In this document: positions 10,780-22,391 of the stretch, in pieces
How positions within the stretch are numbered: the stretch's first letter is position 1
Layout of the letters: each line of letters begins with the position of its first letter
Assembly: GCF_964204645.1 (NCBI RefSeq)
Contig: NC_134032.1
Location: 15,060,275 to 15,124,274, forward strand
Origin: Tubulanus polymorphus
Lineage: Eukaryota; Nemertea; Palaeonemertea; Tubulaniformes; Tubulanidae
DNA length: 64,000 nucleotides
Direction of reading: 5' to 3'
Translations under genes and position numbers: made by a program
Notes under the pieces: generated by a model
The model's database searches: none
Told to the model about the DNA's origin: nothing
Seen by the model: only the letters and a program-made list of their open reading frames with translations

Positions 10780-13101
10780 GTGAGGTTAATGACTTCCCTC
10801 TCTCTAAACAGTGAGGTTAATGACTTCCCTCCCTCTAAACAGTGAGGTTAATGACTTCCCTCCCTCTAAACAGTGAGGTTAATGACTTCCCTTCCTCTAA
10901 ACAGTGAGGTTAATGACTTCCCTCCCTCTAAACAGTGAGGTTAATGACTTCCCTCCCTCTAAACAGTGAGGTTAATGACTTCCCTCCCTCTAAACAGTGA
11001 GGTTAATGACTTCCCTCCCTGTAAACAGTGAGGTTAATGACTTCCCTCCCTCTAAACAGTGAGGTTAATAACTTCCCTCCCTCTAAACAGTGAGGTTAAT
11101 GACTTCCCTTCCTCTAAACAGTGAGGTTAATGACTTCCCTCCCTCTAAACAGTGAGGTTAATGACTTCCCTCCCTCTAAACAGTGAGGTTAATGACTTCC
11201 CTCCCTCTAAACAGTGAGGTTAATGACTTCCCTCCCTGTAAACAGTGAGGTTAATGACTTCCCTCCCTCTAAACAGTGAGGTTAATAACTTCCCTCCCTC
11301 TAAACAGTGAGGTTAATGACTTCCCTTCCTCTAAACAGTGAGGTTAATGACTTCCCTCCCTCTAAACAGTGAGGTTAATGACTTCCCTCCCTCTAAACAG
11401 TGAGGTTAATGACTTCCCTCCCTCTAAACAGTGAGGTTAATGACTTCCCTTCCTCTAAACAGTGAGGTTAATGACTTCCCTCCCTCTAAACAGTGAGGTT
11501 AATGACTTCCCTCCCTCTAAACAGTGAGGTTAATGACTTCCCTCCCTCTAAACAGTGAGGTTAATGACTTCCCTTCCTCTAAACAGTGAGGTTAATGACT
11601 TCCCTCCCTCTAAACAGTGAGGTTAATGACTTCCCTCCCTCTAAACAGTGAGGTTAATGACTTCCCTTCCTCTAAACAGTGAGGTTAATGACTTCCCTCC
11701 CTCTAAACAGTGAGGTTAATGACTTCCCTCCCTCTAAACAGTGAGGTTAATGACTTCCCTCCCTCTAAACAGTGAGGTTAATGACTTCCCTCCCTCTAAA
11801 CAGTGAGGTTAATGACTTCCCTTCCTCTAAACAGTGAGGTTAATGACTTCCCTCCCTCTAAACAGTGAGGTTAATGACTTCCCTCCCTCTAAACAGTGAG
11901 GTTAATGACTTCCCTCCCTCTAAACAGTGAGGTTAATGACTTCCCTCCCTCTAAACAGTGAGGTTAATGACTTCCCTCCCTCTAAACAGTGAGGTTAATG
12001 ACTTCCCTCCCTCTAAACAGTGAGGTTAATGACTTCCCTCCCTCTAAACAGTGAGGTTAACAGTGAGGTTAATAACTTCCCTCCCTCTAAACAGTGAGGT
12101 TAATGACTTCCCTCCCTCTAAACAGTGAGGTTAATGACTTCCCTCCCTCTAAACAGTGAGGTGAATGACTTCCCTCCCTCTAAACAGTGAGGTTAATGAC
12201 TTCCCTCCCTCTAAACAGTGAGGTTAATGACTTCCCTCCCTCTAAACAGTGAGGTTAATGACTTCCCTCCCTCTAAACAGTGAGGTTAATAACTTCCCTC
12301 CCTCTAAACAGTGAGGTTAATAACTTCCCTCCCTCTAAACAGTGAGGTTAATGACTTCCCTCCCTCTAAACAGTGAGGTTAATGACTTCCCTCCCTCTAA
12401 ACAGTGAGGTTAATGACTTCCCTCCCTCTAAACAGTGAGGTTAATGACTTCCCTCCCTCTAAACAGTGAGGTTAATGACTTCCCTCCCTCTAAACAGTGA
12501 GGTTAATGACTTCCCTTCCTCTAAACAGTGAGGTTAATGACTTCCCTCCCTCTAAACAGTGAGGTTAATGACTTCCCTCCCTCTAAACAGTGAGGTTAAT
12601 GACTTCCCTTCCTCTAAACAGTGAGGTTAATGACTTCCCTCCCTCAAAACAGTGAGGTTAATAACTTCCCTCCCTCTAAACAGTGAGGTTAATGACTTCC
12701 CTCCCTGTAAACAGTGAGGTTAATGACTTCCCTCCCTCTAAACAGTGAGGTTAATTACTTCCCTTCCTCTAAACAGTGAGGTTAATGACTTCCCTCCCTG
12801 TAAACAGTGAGGTTAATGACTTCCCTCCCTCTAAACAGTGAGGTTAATGACTTCCCTCCCTCTAAACAGTGAGGTTAATAACTTCCCTCCCTCTAAACAG
12901 TGAGGTTAATGACTTCCCTCCCTCTAAACAGTGAGGTTAATGACTTCCCTTCCTCTAAACAGTGAGGTTAATGACTTCCCTCCCTCTAAACAGTGAGGTT
13001 AATAACTTCCCTCCCTCTAAACAGTGAGGTTAATGACTTCCCTCCCTCTAAACAGTGAGGTTAATGACTTCCCTCCCTCTAAACAGTGAGGTTAATGACT
13101 T
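10780..13101. repeat. 31-bp minisatellite, about 75 copies
   Basis: The unit is 31 bp, with core AAACAGTGAGGTTAATGACT followed by TCCCTCCCTCT. Spacing is exact except for one truncated unit at about 12055-12070. Variant units (GTAAACAG, TTAATAAC, CTTCCTC) recur with a 217-bp offset in places, a seven-unit higher-order period. There is no usable frame, since 31 is not a multiple of three. One strand is strongly C/T rich in half of each unit. Confidence 0.97.
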
Positions 13102-13153
13102 TATTTTAAGAGGATCACAGGATATGGTATGAAAATAGTTACTACCAACTTAC

Positions 13154-13221
13154 GCTGAGGCAGAAATATATCGAGAAACTCCTTGTCATCAATTTCGCGC
13201 GCTAGTAAGGTGTTGATTGTT
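13154..13221 (-). CDS. Possible 68-nt exon, TINTLLAREIDDKEFLDIF
   Basis: Acceptor TCTTCTCTAG, 68 bases and donor GTAAGT. The frame that crosses it without a stop enters with one base, leaves with one base, and reads TINTLLAREIDDKEFLDIF then LPQR. The acidic amphipathic character fits protein, but no domain is recognised. Confidence 0.4.
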
Positions 13222-13634
13222 CTAGAGAAGATATAATTCTCTATCACATACATCATTTCCAAAACTAGTTTTGAACTAGAGCTGACCCAAATGAGGATTT
13301 GTGAGTTTCTGAAACTACAAGTCTTGAGACTAGGGCAGATCCCGAGCTCAATCTCAAAGTTTCTATTTCGGAATGAAGTACACTTCATGGTATTTCAGGT
13401 CGTTCTAATGAAATTAATTACTGCGTAACATTTTGTGGAAGTCTTTTCTCATCGTTACATCTTTGATTGGTAAAGTATTTTCCGGACGACGAAGTCAAAA
13501 ATAACCATAAAGCGCCGCATAAGAGATGAATGATAATATTTCACATCTTTTACTGACCCTGTCTGTATAAAAACAGGTCGCGACTATCAGATGAAAATAG
13601 ATTGAACCAGATTGAATTTGTAAACTGAACTTAC

Positions 13635-13692
13635 TTCGAGCACGAGTTTCGGCCGATTGTCGGTGCAGCGGTACCCCCTGGGTCTGGAAGTT
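13635..13692 (-). CDS. Possible 58-nt exon
   Basis: Acceptor TGTTATTTACAG and donor GTAAGT flank 58 bases that are GC-richer than their surroundings. Two frames are open (NFQTQGVPLHRQSAETRAR or LPDPGGTAAPTIGRNSCSK), so phase cannot be decided. Confidence 0.35.
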
Positions 13693-13879
13693 CTGTAAAT
13701 AACAATGAAATATGAATGAATGGAACATAAAATTAGTATTGCAATCATGACATGGATTCAACTTGGGATAGTCTTGTTCGTGGTCATTCCGCTTGTCAAA
13801 CACAGTAAAATAGAAATAGAAACAGACATTTTAAAAATTAAATCAGATAATTAAACTGGCCTCATTCTCAACAGTGAGG

Positions 13880-13971
13880 ACGGGTAGGGGCTGCAGCCGA
13901 TGGTGGGATGCCTTGTGGAACCAAAGTTCGCATGAAGTCATGAATTTTATTGCGGTGAGCACACTCCAAGA
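13880..13971 (-). CDS. Possible TLVPQGIPP module exon
   Basis: After TTGTTTGTAG the minus strand reads EILECAHRNKIHDFMRTLVP then QGIPP and stops soon after. It is a diverged relative of the NLVPDRIPPP module: same spacing of A-HR, LVP and IPP. A second copy is at 15322-15394. Confidence 0.4.
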
Positions 13972-13998
13972 TCTCCTACAAACAACCACCCCATCAAT

Positions 13999-14286
13999 CT
14001 AGTTGAATGACGTTTTGCACCCGGGGAGCGGCTGTCTGAGGAACCGCTGCTGAGGCGAATTACCCTGCACTGGATGGGGAGGCACAGTAGCCGGTGAGCA
14101 CACTCCAAGATCTACAGACAGCCGCCCTCGGACTCTTTCTGACCAACGCGTGGCATCTGGGTGCGGCTGTCTGATAGGCCGCTGTTGAGGCGAATTATTT
14201 CCCTGAGGTTGTGGGGGAGGGGCAGCAGCGGGTGACAAAGGATTCACCGGTGGTGGGATCCTATCTGGAACCAAGTTTCGTTTCAA
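13999..14286 (-). CDS. Possible proline-rich terminal exon
   Basis: An open minus-strand stretch starts in the NLVPDRIPPP module and continues through two related proline/glutamine segments, GNNSPQQRPIRQPHP and QGNSPQQRFLRQPLP, to a stop. The internal repetition preserves amino-acid pattern, which argues for coding origin. The role is unknown, and Pro/Gln repeats of this kind are usually disordered. Confidence 0.4.
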   Translation of the reverse strand: MKRNLVPDRIPPPVNPLSPAAAPPPQPQGNNSPQQRPIRQPHPDATRWSERVRGRLSVDLGVCSPATVPPHPVQGNSPQQRFLRQPLPGCKTSFN

Positions 14287-14714
14287 TTCCTCTATTAGAT
14301 CGCGGTGTGGCGCCTCGTTGAATATGTCAATGACGTTGTGGAGGAGGGGCAGCAGCGGGCGACAAAGGATTCGCCGGTGGTGGGATCCTATCTGGAACCA
14401 AGTTTCGTTTTAGTTCCTCGATCAGGTCCCTATGCGGCGCCTCGTTGAATATGTCAATGACGTTGTGGAGGAGGGGCAGCAGCGGGCGACAAAGGATTCA
14501 CCGGTGGTGGGATCCTATCTGGAACCAAGTTTCGTTTTAGTTCCTCGATCAGGTCCCTATGCGGCGCCTCGTTGAATATGTCAATGACGTTGTGGAGGAG
14601 GGGCAGCAGCGGGCGACAAAGGATTCACCGGTGGTGGGATCCTATCTGGAACCAAGTTTCGTTTCAGTTCCTCGATCAGGTCCCTATGCGGCGCCTCGTT
14701 TATGATCTCTATCA
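14230..14714 (-). repeat. 127-bp tandem repeat with NLVPDRIPPP module
   Basis: Four tandem units about 127 bp apart encode, on the minus strand, a helix-like segment (NEAPHRDLIEELKRNLVP) followed by DRIPPP and an Ala/Pro run. The first unit follows a good acceptor (TATTTTACAG, exon start 14714). Because 127 is not a multiple of three, reading straight through shifts frame at each unit and meets a stop. Either only one unit is read per transcript or the array is decayed. The last unit runs into a GNNSPQQRPIRQPHP proline-rich stretch open down to 13999. Confidence 0.6.
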
Positions 14715-14857
14715 CTGTAAAATAGAAATAGAGAAATACATAAAACACAAAAATATACAAAGGCTTTGACGCTGCCGCTATGAATATTATCCCAACAGGG
14801 GGCGCTTGACGCTATCTAAGTTTAATTATAATGTATTTGTGTTGGTTGGTGACTTAC

Positions 14858-15016
14858 AATACTCACTGCTGCAGTTGAATTTCCACTTTGCTTCATTGAC
14901 ATTTGAATCATCCCAAATATCTATAGTTGAGATATTCATAAAATTCCAGGTATGGTTTTCTGTATCTGCGATACAGGATGGGATGTTGAATTGCGATTTG
15001 ATTTGTGTTCGGTTTA
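14858..15016 (-). CDS. Possible 159-nt phase 1-1 exon with three cysteines
   Basis: The minus strand ends in a GTAAGT donor and is open for 53 codons, including SCIADTENHTWNF, WDDSNVNEAKWKFNC and SSEYC. Entry and exit phases are both 1, as for shuffled extracellular modules, and there are two N-glycosylation-type sequons. The proposed acceptor (AATCAAG) is weak. Not a CUB domain, and the family is not recognised. Confidence 0.4.
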
Positions 15017-15072
15017 CTTGATTGCCATGTTACTGCTCAAACATGCTATCTGGCGATCACTTTGCATTGGTT

Positions 15073-15200
15073 CTATGTTGGAATTGTTACAGGTGTTGGT
15101 TCTATGTTGGAATCGTTGCAGGTGTTGGTTCTATGTTGGAATCGTTGCAGGTGTTGGTTCTATGTTGGAATCATTGCAGGTGTTGGTTCTATGTTGGAAT
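15073..15200. repeat. 29-bp minisatellite, about 5 copies
   Basis: The unit GGTGTTGGTTCTATGTTGGA plus ATCGTTGCA is repeated about five times with one or two mismatches. The same repeat, with one shortened unit, is at 16253-16420. Confidence 0.9.
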
Positions 15201-15321
15201 CAGTATGGTGATGATTCTGTGTAGATGAATCTAGTTGAATGACATTTTGCACCCGGAAGCGACTGTCTGAGGAACCGCTGCTGAGGCAAATTACCCTGCA
15301 CTGGATGGGGAGGCGCAGTAG

Positions 15322-15394
15322 CCGGTGGTGGGATGCCTTGTGGAACCAAAGTTCGCATGAAGTCATGAATTTTATTGCGGTGAGCACACTCCAA
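15322..15394 (-). CDS. Possible TLVPQGIPP module exon, copy 2
   Basis: Copy of 13880-13971 with the same acceptor. Here the frame continues as PPATAPPHPVQGN into the proline/glutamine segment rather than stopping. Confidence 0.4.
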
Positions 15395-15639
15395 GATCTC
15401 CTACAAACAACCACCCCATCAATCTAGTAGAATGACGTTTTGCACCCGGGGGCGGCTGTCTAAGGAACCGCTGCTGAGGCGAATTACCCTGCACTGGATG
15501 GGGAGGCACAGTAACCGGTGAGCACACTCCGAGATCTACAAACAGCCACCCCATCAGACAGCCGCCCTCGGACTCTTTCTGACCAACGCGTGGCATCTGG
15601 GATGCGGCTGTCTGATTGGCCGCTGTTGAGGCGAATTAT

Positions 15640-15901
15640 TTCCCTGAGGTTGTGGGGGAGGGGCAGCAGCGGGCGACAAAGGATTCACCAGTGGTGGGAT
15701 CCTATCTGGAACCAAGTTTCGTTTCAATTCCTCAATTAAATCTCGATGCGGTGCCTCGTTGAATATGTCAATGACGTTGTGGAGGAGGGGCAGCAGCGGG
15801 CGACAAAGGATTCACCGGTGGTGGGATCCTATCTGGAACCAAGTTTCGTTTCAATTCCTCGATTAAATCGCGGTGTGGCGCCTCGTTTATGATTTCAATA
15901 A
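15640..15901 (-). CDS. Possible exon with two NLVPDRIPPP modules
   Basis: It begins at 15901 after TATTTTACAG with VIEIINEAPHRDLIEELKRN and the LVPDRIPPP tail. A second unit follows 127 bp on but in another frame, so the first frame ends at a TGA after PPPQRH. It corresponds to the unit starting at 14714. Confidence 0.4.
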
Positions 15902-16044
15902 CTGTAAAATAGAAATAGAGAAATACATTAAACACAAAAATATACAAAAGCTTTGACGCTGCCGCTATGAATATTATCCCAACAGGGGGCGCTTGACGCT
16001 ATCTAAGTTTAATTATAATGTAACTGTGTTGGCTGGTGACTTAC

Positions 16045-16203
16045 AATACTCACTGCTGCAGTTGAATTTCCACTTTGCTTCATTGACATTTGAATCATCC
16101 CAAATATCTATAGTTGAGATATTCATAAAATTCCAGGTATGGTTTTCTGTATCTGCGATACAGGATGGGATGGTAAATTGCAATTTGATTTGTGTTCGGT
16201 TTA
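16045..16203 (-). CDS. Possible 159-nt phase 1-1 exon, copy 2
   Basis: Duplicate of 14858-15016 with a few replacements (for example LQFTIPS for SQFNIPS) and no stop. A much more decayed third relative (NHHWNY) can be seen at about 16490-16590 on the same strand. Confidence 0.4.
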
Positions 16204-16252
16204 CTTGATTGCCATGTTACTGCTCAAACATGCTATCTGGCGATAACTTTGC

Positions 16253-16420
16253 ATTGGTTCTATCTTGGAATTGTTATAGGTGTTGGTTCTATGTTGGAAT
16301 CGTTGCAGGTGTTGGTTCTATGTTGGAATCGTTGCAGGTGTTGGTTCTATGTTGGAATCGTTGCAGGTGTTGGTTCTGTTGGAATCGTTGCAGGTGTTGG
16401 TTCTATCTTTGAATCAGTAA
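16253..16420. repeat. 29-bp minisatellite, second locus
   Basis: Same unit as 15073-15200, carried in the second copy of the segmental duplication, with six units of which one is shortened by four bases. Confidence 0.9.
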
Positions 16421-16621
16421 TTTGTGTGATCGATTCTGTGTAGATGTGGTGTATCTCTACAGTTATTACGTTGTCCTCATTAATGACTTTGCGTCTAAAG
16501 TGACTTGAATTATGTCAAATTTCTATCGCTGATGAGATATATATAATTCCAGTGATGGTTCTGTGTATTTATGGTATAGTTTCTCTAGTGCGACGGTCTG
16601 TTTTAAACATTCTGCATATAT

Positions 16622-16894
16622 TCAAACACCACGATAAGTTTGCATTTCAATTTTCTCTGCAGTTTTCTGGTTTTCTTTCATGTTTCGCATAATTCCAAAA
16701 TTACATGATTCTCGTGCATTGATAGCCCTTACATTTATTCTAAAGGATATCTGGTGTCTTCTTTCCTTAATTTGACGCACTGAATTGTCAGTCCTGAAAA
16801 AATTGACTGCTTCCTCATTAAGATACAGCTGCACGTTAATTAAGGGTGATATTGAATATCGGTGTCTTGTTACCTTACCTTCTTGAAATGTCAA
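16622..16894 (-). CDS. Possible 90-codon open frame
   Basis: A 90-codon minus-strand frame with mixed charged and hydrophobic composition (for example VRQIKERRHQISFRINVRAI) lies between the decayed cysteine exon and the plus-strand transcript region. A GTAAGG near its start would read as a donor, so the open stretch may be intronic. No domain recognised. Confidence 0.2.
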   Translation of the reverse strand: MTFQEGKVTRHRYSISPLINVQLYLNEEAVNFFRTDNSVRQIKERRHQISFRINVRAINARESCNFGIMRNMKENQKTAEKIEMQTYRGV

Positions 16895-16970
16895 TTAGAA
16901 ATGCTGAATTTTCAGTGATTTAAAGAGTGATAGTGAGTTTTGGTGCCGTCTTTTTTTCTCCCCCTTCGAA

Positions 16971-17230
16971 ATGTCGCATGTTTTTATTGATATAAAAGAT
17001 TATGAGAGTTTGTATTTATCAGAGAGTCGCCAGCGAGACCCAGGAGTCGCCAGCGAGACCCAGGAGTCAACAGAGAGACCCAGGAGTCAACAGAGAGACC
17101 CAGGAGTCAACAGAGAGACCCAGGAGTCACCAGAGTCACCAGTGAGAACACTACTGAGTAATGTCCCTCCTTCTCAAGAATGGAGTTCCACGGCGAGGAT
17201 GAATCGAAGTGTGGACTGACATTAAATCAG
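16971..17230 (+). CDS. Possible exon with 20-bp coding-type repeats
   Basis: Open from 16971 to a TGA at 17217, then a donor (AATCAG|GTAAAA) at 17230. It holds about six 20-bp repeats (CAGAGAGACCCAGGAGTCAA type, 17030-17140) giving an Arg/Glu/Ser/Gln-rich peptide. The 3' end resembles that of 17347-17441. May be a 3' UTR exon rather than coding. Confidence 0.3.
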
Positions 17231-17346
17231 GTAAAACTGAAATACTTGTAATATGAATTTCTTTAAAAAATTGAGAGTAAAATTCATCAGATCAAGATGG
17301 TTACCGGTAGTTTGATTTCATGTTTTCATCATGATTTTGTTATTAG

Positions 17347-17441
17347 ACACGCAATACCAGAGGGAATTAGGAAGAAAAATTTCTGAGGTTCTGAGCAAAG
17401 TTCCAGAAGATTGATGAGTATCGAGTCTGACCATAAATCAG
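17347..17441 (+). ncRNA. Possible exon related to the preceding one
   Basis: It lies between an acceptor (TTTTGTTATTAG) and a donor (AATCAG|GTATAT). Its last ~35 bases resemble the end of 16971-17230, suggesting exon duplication. No convincing frame. Confidence 0.25.
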
Positions 17442-17522
17442 GTATATATTGAAATCATATTCATATTATTTTCAAGTTGATAAAATGCTGAATTTTTCTT
17501 ATTTTGTGTTTTCATGTTGTAG

Positions 17523-18042
17523 CAAGTGTTGAGAGTCGGCTGTGAGATCTGAGGATCACCAGTGAGATCAGAGAGTCCCGATTGAGATCAGAGTCATCAG
17601 TGAGATCGCAGAGTCACCAGTGAGATGACTGCTTATGAGTGCTTATGCTGAATGTATGCACATTCTCTAGTAGGCTATGATGATGATGATGATGTAGATG
17701 GCGTCTTATGTTTCGTTATAGTTTCTCCATTCTTAAAACGTCAAGTCAAGTACAAATCTTCCAGTAGTTAAAATAAGTAATGACAATAGCTATGAATATA
17801 TACTTTCCTTAACCTTGAATTGCCGAGTAAAAATGTGACATACACTGAGTTTGTCTGTAAAATGCTGCATGTTGATTAATATGCTCAGGTGATTTTGAGT
17901 TTTGAGGTCTTTTCCAAATTGCCTTCTTTGAATTTCCACTATGCAATTAACCTTGTTTGTAGTTGTAAATACGTTATGAATGTGTTGCTTTTGTGTTGCT
18001 TTACTCATAGATTTGAATAAATATATAAATATATAATAAATA
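17523..18042 (+). ncRNA. Possible terminal exon with poly(A) signals
   Basis: Starts after TTCATGTTGTAG, contains degenerate CACCAGTGAGATCAGAGAGT repeats to about 17630 and a (GAT)n run near 17680, and ends at clustered AATAAA signals (18015-18042). Its last part (from 17889) is the ancestor-like first copy of the module amplified in the downstream array. Confidence 0.3.
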
Positions 18043-18639
18043 TATTCCATTTTGGTTGATAATTGGTTATCTTAGAGTGGTCTTGATGCTGAATAGACGA
18101 TGTACAAGGGGTGTACACAGTTACTGACACTGAATCCAGTAATTACTGATACTGATTCAGAGTGGTCCTGATGCTGAATAGATGATGTACAGGGGGTGTA
18201 CACAGTTACTGACACTAAATCCAGTAATTACTGATACTGATTCAGAGTGGTCCTGATGCTGAATGGAGAGTGTACAGGTGGTGTACACAGTTACTGACAC
18301 TAAATCCAGTTATTACTGACACTAATTCAGAGTGGTCCTGATGCCGAATAGATGATGTACAGGGGTTGTACACAATTACTGACACTAAATCCAGTAATTA
18401 CTGATACTGATTCAGAGTGGTCCTGATGCTGAATGGAGAGTGTACAGGGGGTGTACACAGTTACTGACACTGAATCCAGTAATTACTGACACTGATTCAG
18501 AGTGGGTCCTGATGCTGAATAGAGGATGTACAGGGGTGTCCCGGGTTCGAATCTAGTAATTACTGACACCGGTCCAGAGTGGGATCACTATGAGGATAGA
18601 GGATCCAGTTAATGCGAATCCGTGTACAATCCGGCCGTA

Positions 18640-18805
18640 CGGTGCTGCCACTATGCTCATCGTTAGCGGGATTTTCATACACTAATGTTTGTCAACCCTG
18701 GCAATCGAAGTGCTATCCAGTTATACTCCGTGATCCTAGCATGCCAGAGTAGACTTACGTTAGTTTATGAAAATCTCGCTTACAATAACCATAGCGGCAG
18801 CACCA
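18640..18805. mobile_element. 166-bp palindromic MITE-like element, copy 1
   Basis: Terminal inverted repeats of ~68 bp begin CGGTGCTGCC and end with its complement, flanked by TA on both sides as in Tc1/mariner-type insertions. No coding capacity. Relationship to a known family was not tested. Confidence 0.75.
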
Positions 18806-19849
18806 TACGCACCCAGTAATTACTGACAATGATGCTGAATAGACGATGTACAGGGGCTAATATCAGAAAAAAATAAAACCGAAAGTGATTTTGAGTTTTG
18901 AGGTCTTTTCCAAATTGCCTTCTTTGAATTTCCACTATGCAATTAACCTTGTTTGTATTTGTAAATACGTTATGAATGTTTTGTGTTGCTTTACTCATAG
19001 ATTTACTTAAGATTCTGTTTGCTCTTGACTTGTTTTGTTTTTTTGTTATTGATCAATAAATATATTCCATTTTGGTTGATAATTGGTTATCTTATATATA
19101 TATAATCTATAATCTGATCTTGGAGTTGAGAAGACTGAAAATCCTGCATTGTCTAGTCTGACTTACATACCAACCCCCTCAGAATTGACACTGGTTAAAG
19201 TAACTGCGTGACTGATATGGCATCTCTTCTGAGAACAGTCTACATCTTGCAATAGACGATGTACAGGGGGTGTCCCAAGTTCGAACCCAGTTATTACTGT
19301 TACCGATTCAGAGTGGGTCCTGATACTGAATAGAGGATGTACAGGGGTGTCCCGGGTTGGAACCGAGTTATTACTGTTCAGTGGTCCTGATGCTGATTAG
19401 AGGATGTACAGGGTGTCTCTGGTTCGAACCCAGTTATTGCTGATACCGATTCAAAGTGGTCCTGATGCTGAATAGAGGATGTACAGGGGGTGTACACAGT
19501 TACTGACACTGAATCCAGTTATTACTGACACTAATTCAGAGTGGGTCCTGATGCTGAATAGATGATGTACAAGGGGTGTACACAGTTACTGGCACTAAAT
19601 CCAGTAATTACTGATACTGATTCAGAGTGGTCCTGATGCTGAATGGACGATGTACAGGGGGTGTACACTGTTACTGACACTGAATCCAGTAATTACTGAC
19701 ACTGATTCAGAGTGGGTCCTGATGCTGAATAGAGGATGTACAGGGGTGTCCCGGGTTCGAATCTAGTAATTACTGACACCGGTCCAGAGTGGGATCACTA
19801 TGAGGATAGAGGATCCAGTTAATGCGAATCCGTGTACAATCCGGCCGTA

Positions 19850-20015
19850 CGGTGCTGCCACTATGCTCATCGTTAGCGGGATTTTCATACACTAATGTTT
19901 GTCAACCCTGGCAATCGAAGTGCTGTCCAGTTATACCCCGTGACCCTAGCATGCCAGAGTAGACTTACGTTAGTTTATGAAAATCTCGCTTACAATAACC
20001 ATAGCGGCAGCACCA
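19850..20015. mobile_element. 166-bp palindromic element, copy 2
   Basis: Same length, ends and flanks as copy 1, and probably spread with the satellite unit rather than by its own transposition. Confidence 0.75.
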
Positions 20016-21331
20016 TACGCACCCAGTAATTACTGACAATGATGCTGAATACACGATGTACAGAAGCTAATATCAGAAAAAAATAAAACCGAAAGTGATT
20101 TTGAGTTTTGAGGTCTTTTCCAAATTGCCTTCTTTGAATTTCCACTATGCAATTAAACTTGTTTGTATTTGTAAATACGTTATGAATGTTTTGTGTTGCT
20201 TTACTCATAGATTTACTTAAGATTCTGTTTGCTCTTGACTTGTTGTGTTTTTTTTGTTATTGATCAATAAATATATTCCATTTTGGTTGATAATTGGTTA
20301 TCTTATATATATATAATCTATAATCTTATCTTGGAGTTGAGAAGACTGAAAATCCTGCATTGTCTAGTCTGACTTAACATACCAACCCCTTCAGAATTGA
20401 CACTGGTTAAAGTAACTGCGTGACTGATATGGCATCTCTTCTGAGAACAGATCTTGCAATAGACGATGTACCGGGGGTGTCCCAAGTTCGAACCCAGTTA
20501 TTCCTGATACCGATTCAGAGTGGGTCCTGATACTGAATAGAGGATGAACAGGTCTGTCCCGGGTTGGAACCCAGTTATTACTGTTCAGTGGTCCTGATGC
20601 TGATTAGAGGATGTACAGGGTGTCTCTGGTTCGAACCCAGTTATTGCTGATACCGATTCAGAGTGGTCCTGATGCTGAATACATGATGTAAAGGGGGTGT
20701 ACACAGTTACTGACACTAAATCCAGTAATTACTGATACTGATTCAGAGTGGTCCTGATGCCGAATAGACGATGTAAAGGGGGTGTACACAGTTACTGACA
20801 CTAAATCCAGTAATTACTGATACTGATTCAGAGTGGTCCTGATGCCGAATAGACGATGTACAAGGGGTGTACACAGTTACTGACACTGAATCCAGTAATT
20901 ACTGATACTGATTCAGAGTGGTCCTGATGCTGAATACATGATGTAAAGGGGGTGTACACAGTTACTGACACTAAATCCAGTAATTACTGATACTGATTCA
21001 GAGTGGTCCTGATGCCGAATAGACGATGTACAGGGGGTGTACACTGTTACTGGCACTAAATCCAGTTATTACTGACACTAAATCCAGTAATTACTGACAC
21101 TGATTCAGAGTGGTCCTGATGCTGAATGGAGAGTGTACGGGGGTGTACACAGTTACTGACACTGAATCCAGTAATTACTGACACTGATTCAGAGTGGGTC
21201 CTGATGCTGAATAGAGGATGAACAGGGGTGTCCCGGGTTCGAATCTAGTAATTACTGACACCGATCCAGAGTGGGATCACTATGAGGATAGAGGATCCAG
21301 TTAATGCGAATCCGTGTACAATCCGGCCGTA

Positions 21332-21497
21332 CGATGCTGCCACTATGCTCATCGTTAGCGGGATTTTCATACACTAATGTTTGTCAACCCTGGCAATCGA
21401 AGTGCTGTCCAGTTATACTCCGTGATCCTAGCATGCCAGAGTAGACTTACGTTAGTTTATGAAAATCTCGCTTACAATAACCATAGCGGCAGCACCA
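21332..21497. mobile_element. 166-bp palindromic element, copy 3
   Basis: The left terminus reads CGATGCTG instead of CGGTGCTG. Copy 5 shares this change, in line with the 2893-bp duplication that links them. Confidence 0.75.
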
Positions 21498-22391
21498 TAC
21501 GCACCCAGTAATTACTGACAATGATGCTGAATACACGATGTACAGAAATCAGAAAAAAATAAAACCGAAAGTGATTTTGAGTTTTGAGGTCTTTTCCAAA
21601 TTGCCTTCTTTGAATTTCCACAATGCAATTAACCTTGTTTGTATTTGTAAATACGTTATGAATGTTTTGTGTTGCTTTACTCATAGATTTACTTAAGATT
21701 CTGTTTGCTCTTGACTTGTTTTGTTTTTTTTGTTATTGATCAATAAATATATTCCATTTTGGTTGATAATTGGTTATCTTATATATATATAATCTATAAT
21801 CTTATCTTGGAGTTGAGAAGACTGAAAATCCTGCATTGACTAGTCTGACTTAACATACCAACCCCCCCCCCCCAGAATTGACACTGGTTAAAGTAACTGC
21901 GTGACTGATATGGCATCTTTTCAGTCTACATCTTGCAATAGACGATGTACCGGGGGTGTCCCAAGTACGAACCCAGTTATTACTGACACTGATTCAGAGT
22001 GGGTCCTGATACTGAATAGAGGATGTACAGGGGGTGTACACAGTTACTGACACTGAATCCAGTAATTACTGACACTGATTCAGAGTGGTCCTGATGCTGA
22101 ATAGATGATGTACAGGGGGTGTACACAGTTTCTGAGACTAAATCCAGTAATTACTGATACTGATTCAGAGTGGTCCTGATGCTGAATGGAGAGTGTACAG
22201 GGGGTGTACACAGTTACTGACACTGAATCCAGTAATTACTGACACTGATTCAGAGTGGTCCTGATGCTGAATAGAGGATGTACAGGGGTGTCCCGGGTTC
22301 GAATCTAGTAATTACTGACACCGGTCCAGAGTGGGATCACTATGAGGATAGAGGATCCAGTTGATGCGAATCCGTGTACAATCCGGCCGTA

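Larger units (their letters stand above)
13886..16440. repeat. Two-copy segmental duplication with proline-rich exon modules
   Basis: 13895-14770 recurs at about 15325-15960, and 14770-15200 recurs at 15960-16420. Both halves carry, on the minus strand, proline-rich modules and a cysteine-containing exon, followed by a 29-bp minisatellite. The second copy differs by point changes and by the number of internal 127-bp repeats. Confidence 0.85.

Noticed and set aside
10780-13101. CRISPR array
   Set aside because: Repeats are directly adjacent at a 31-bp period with no unique spacers, and the genome is eukaryotic.
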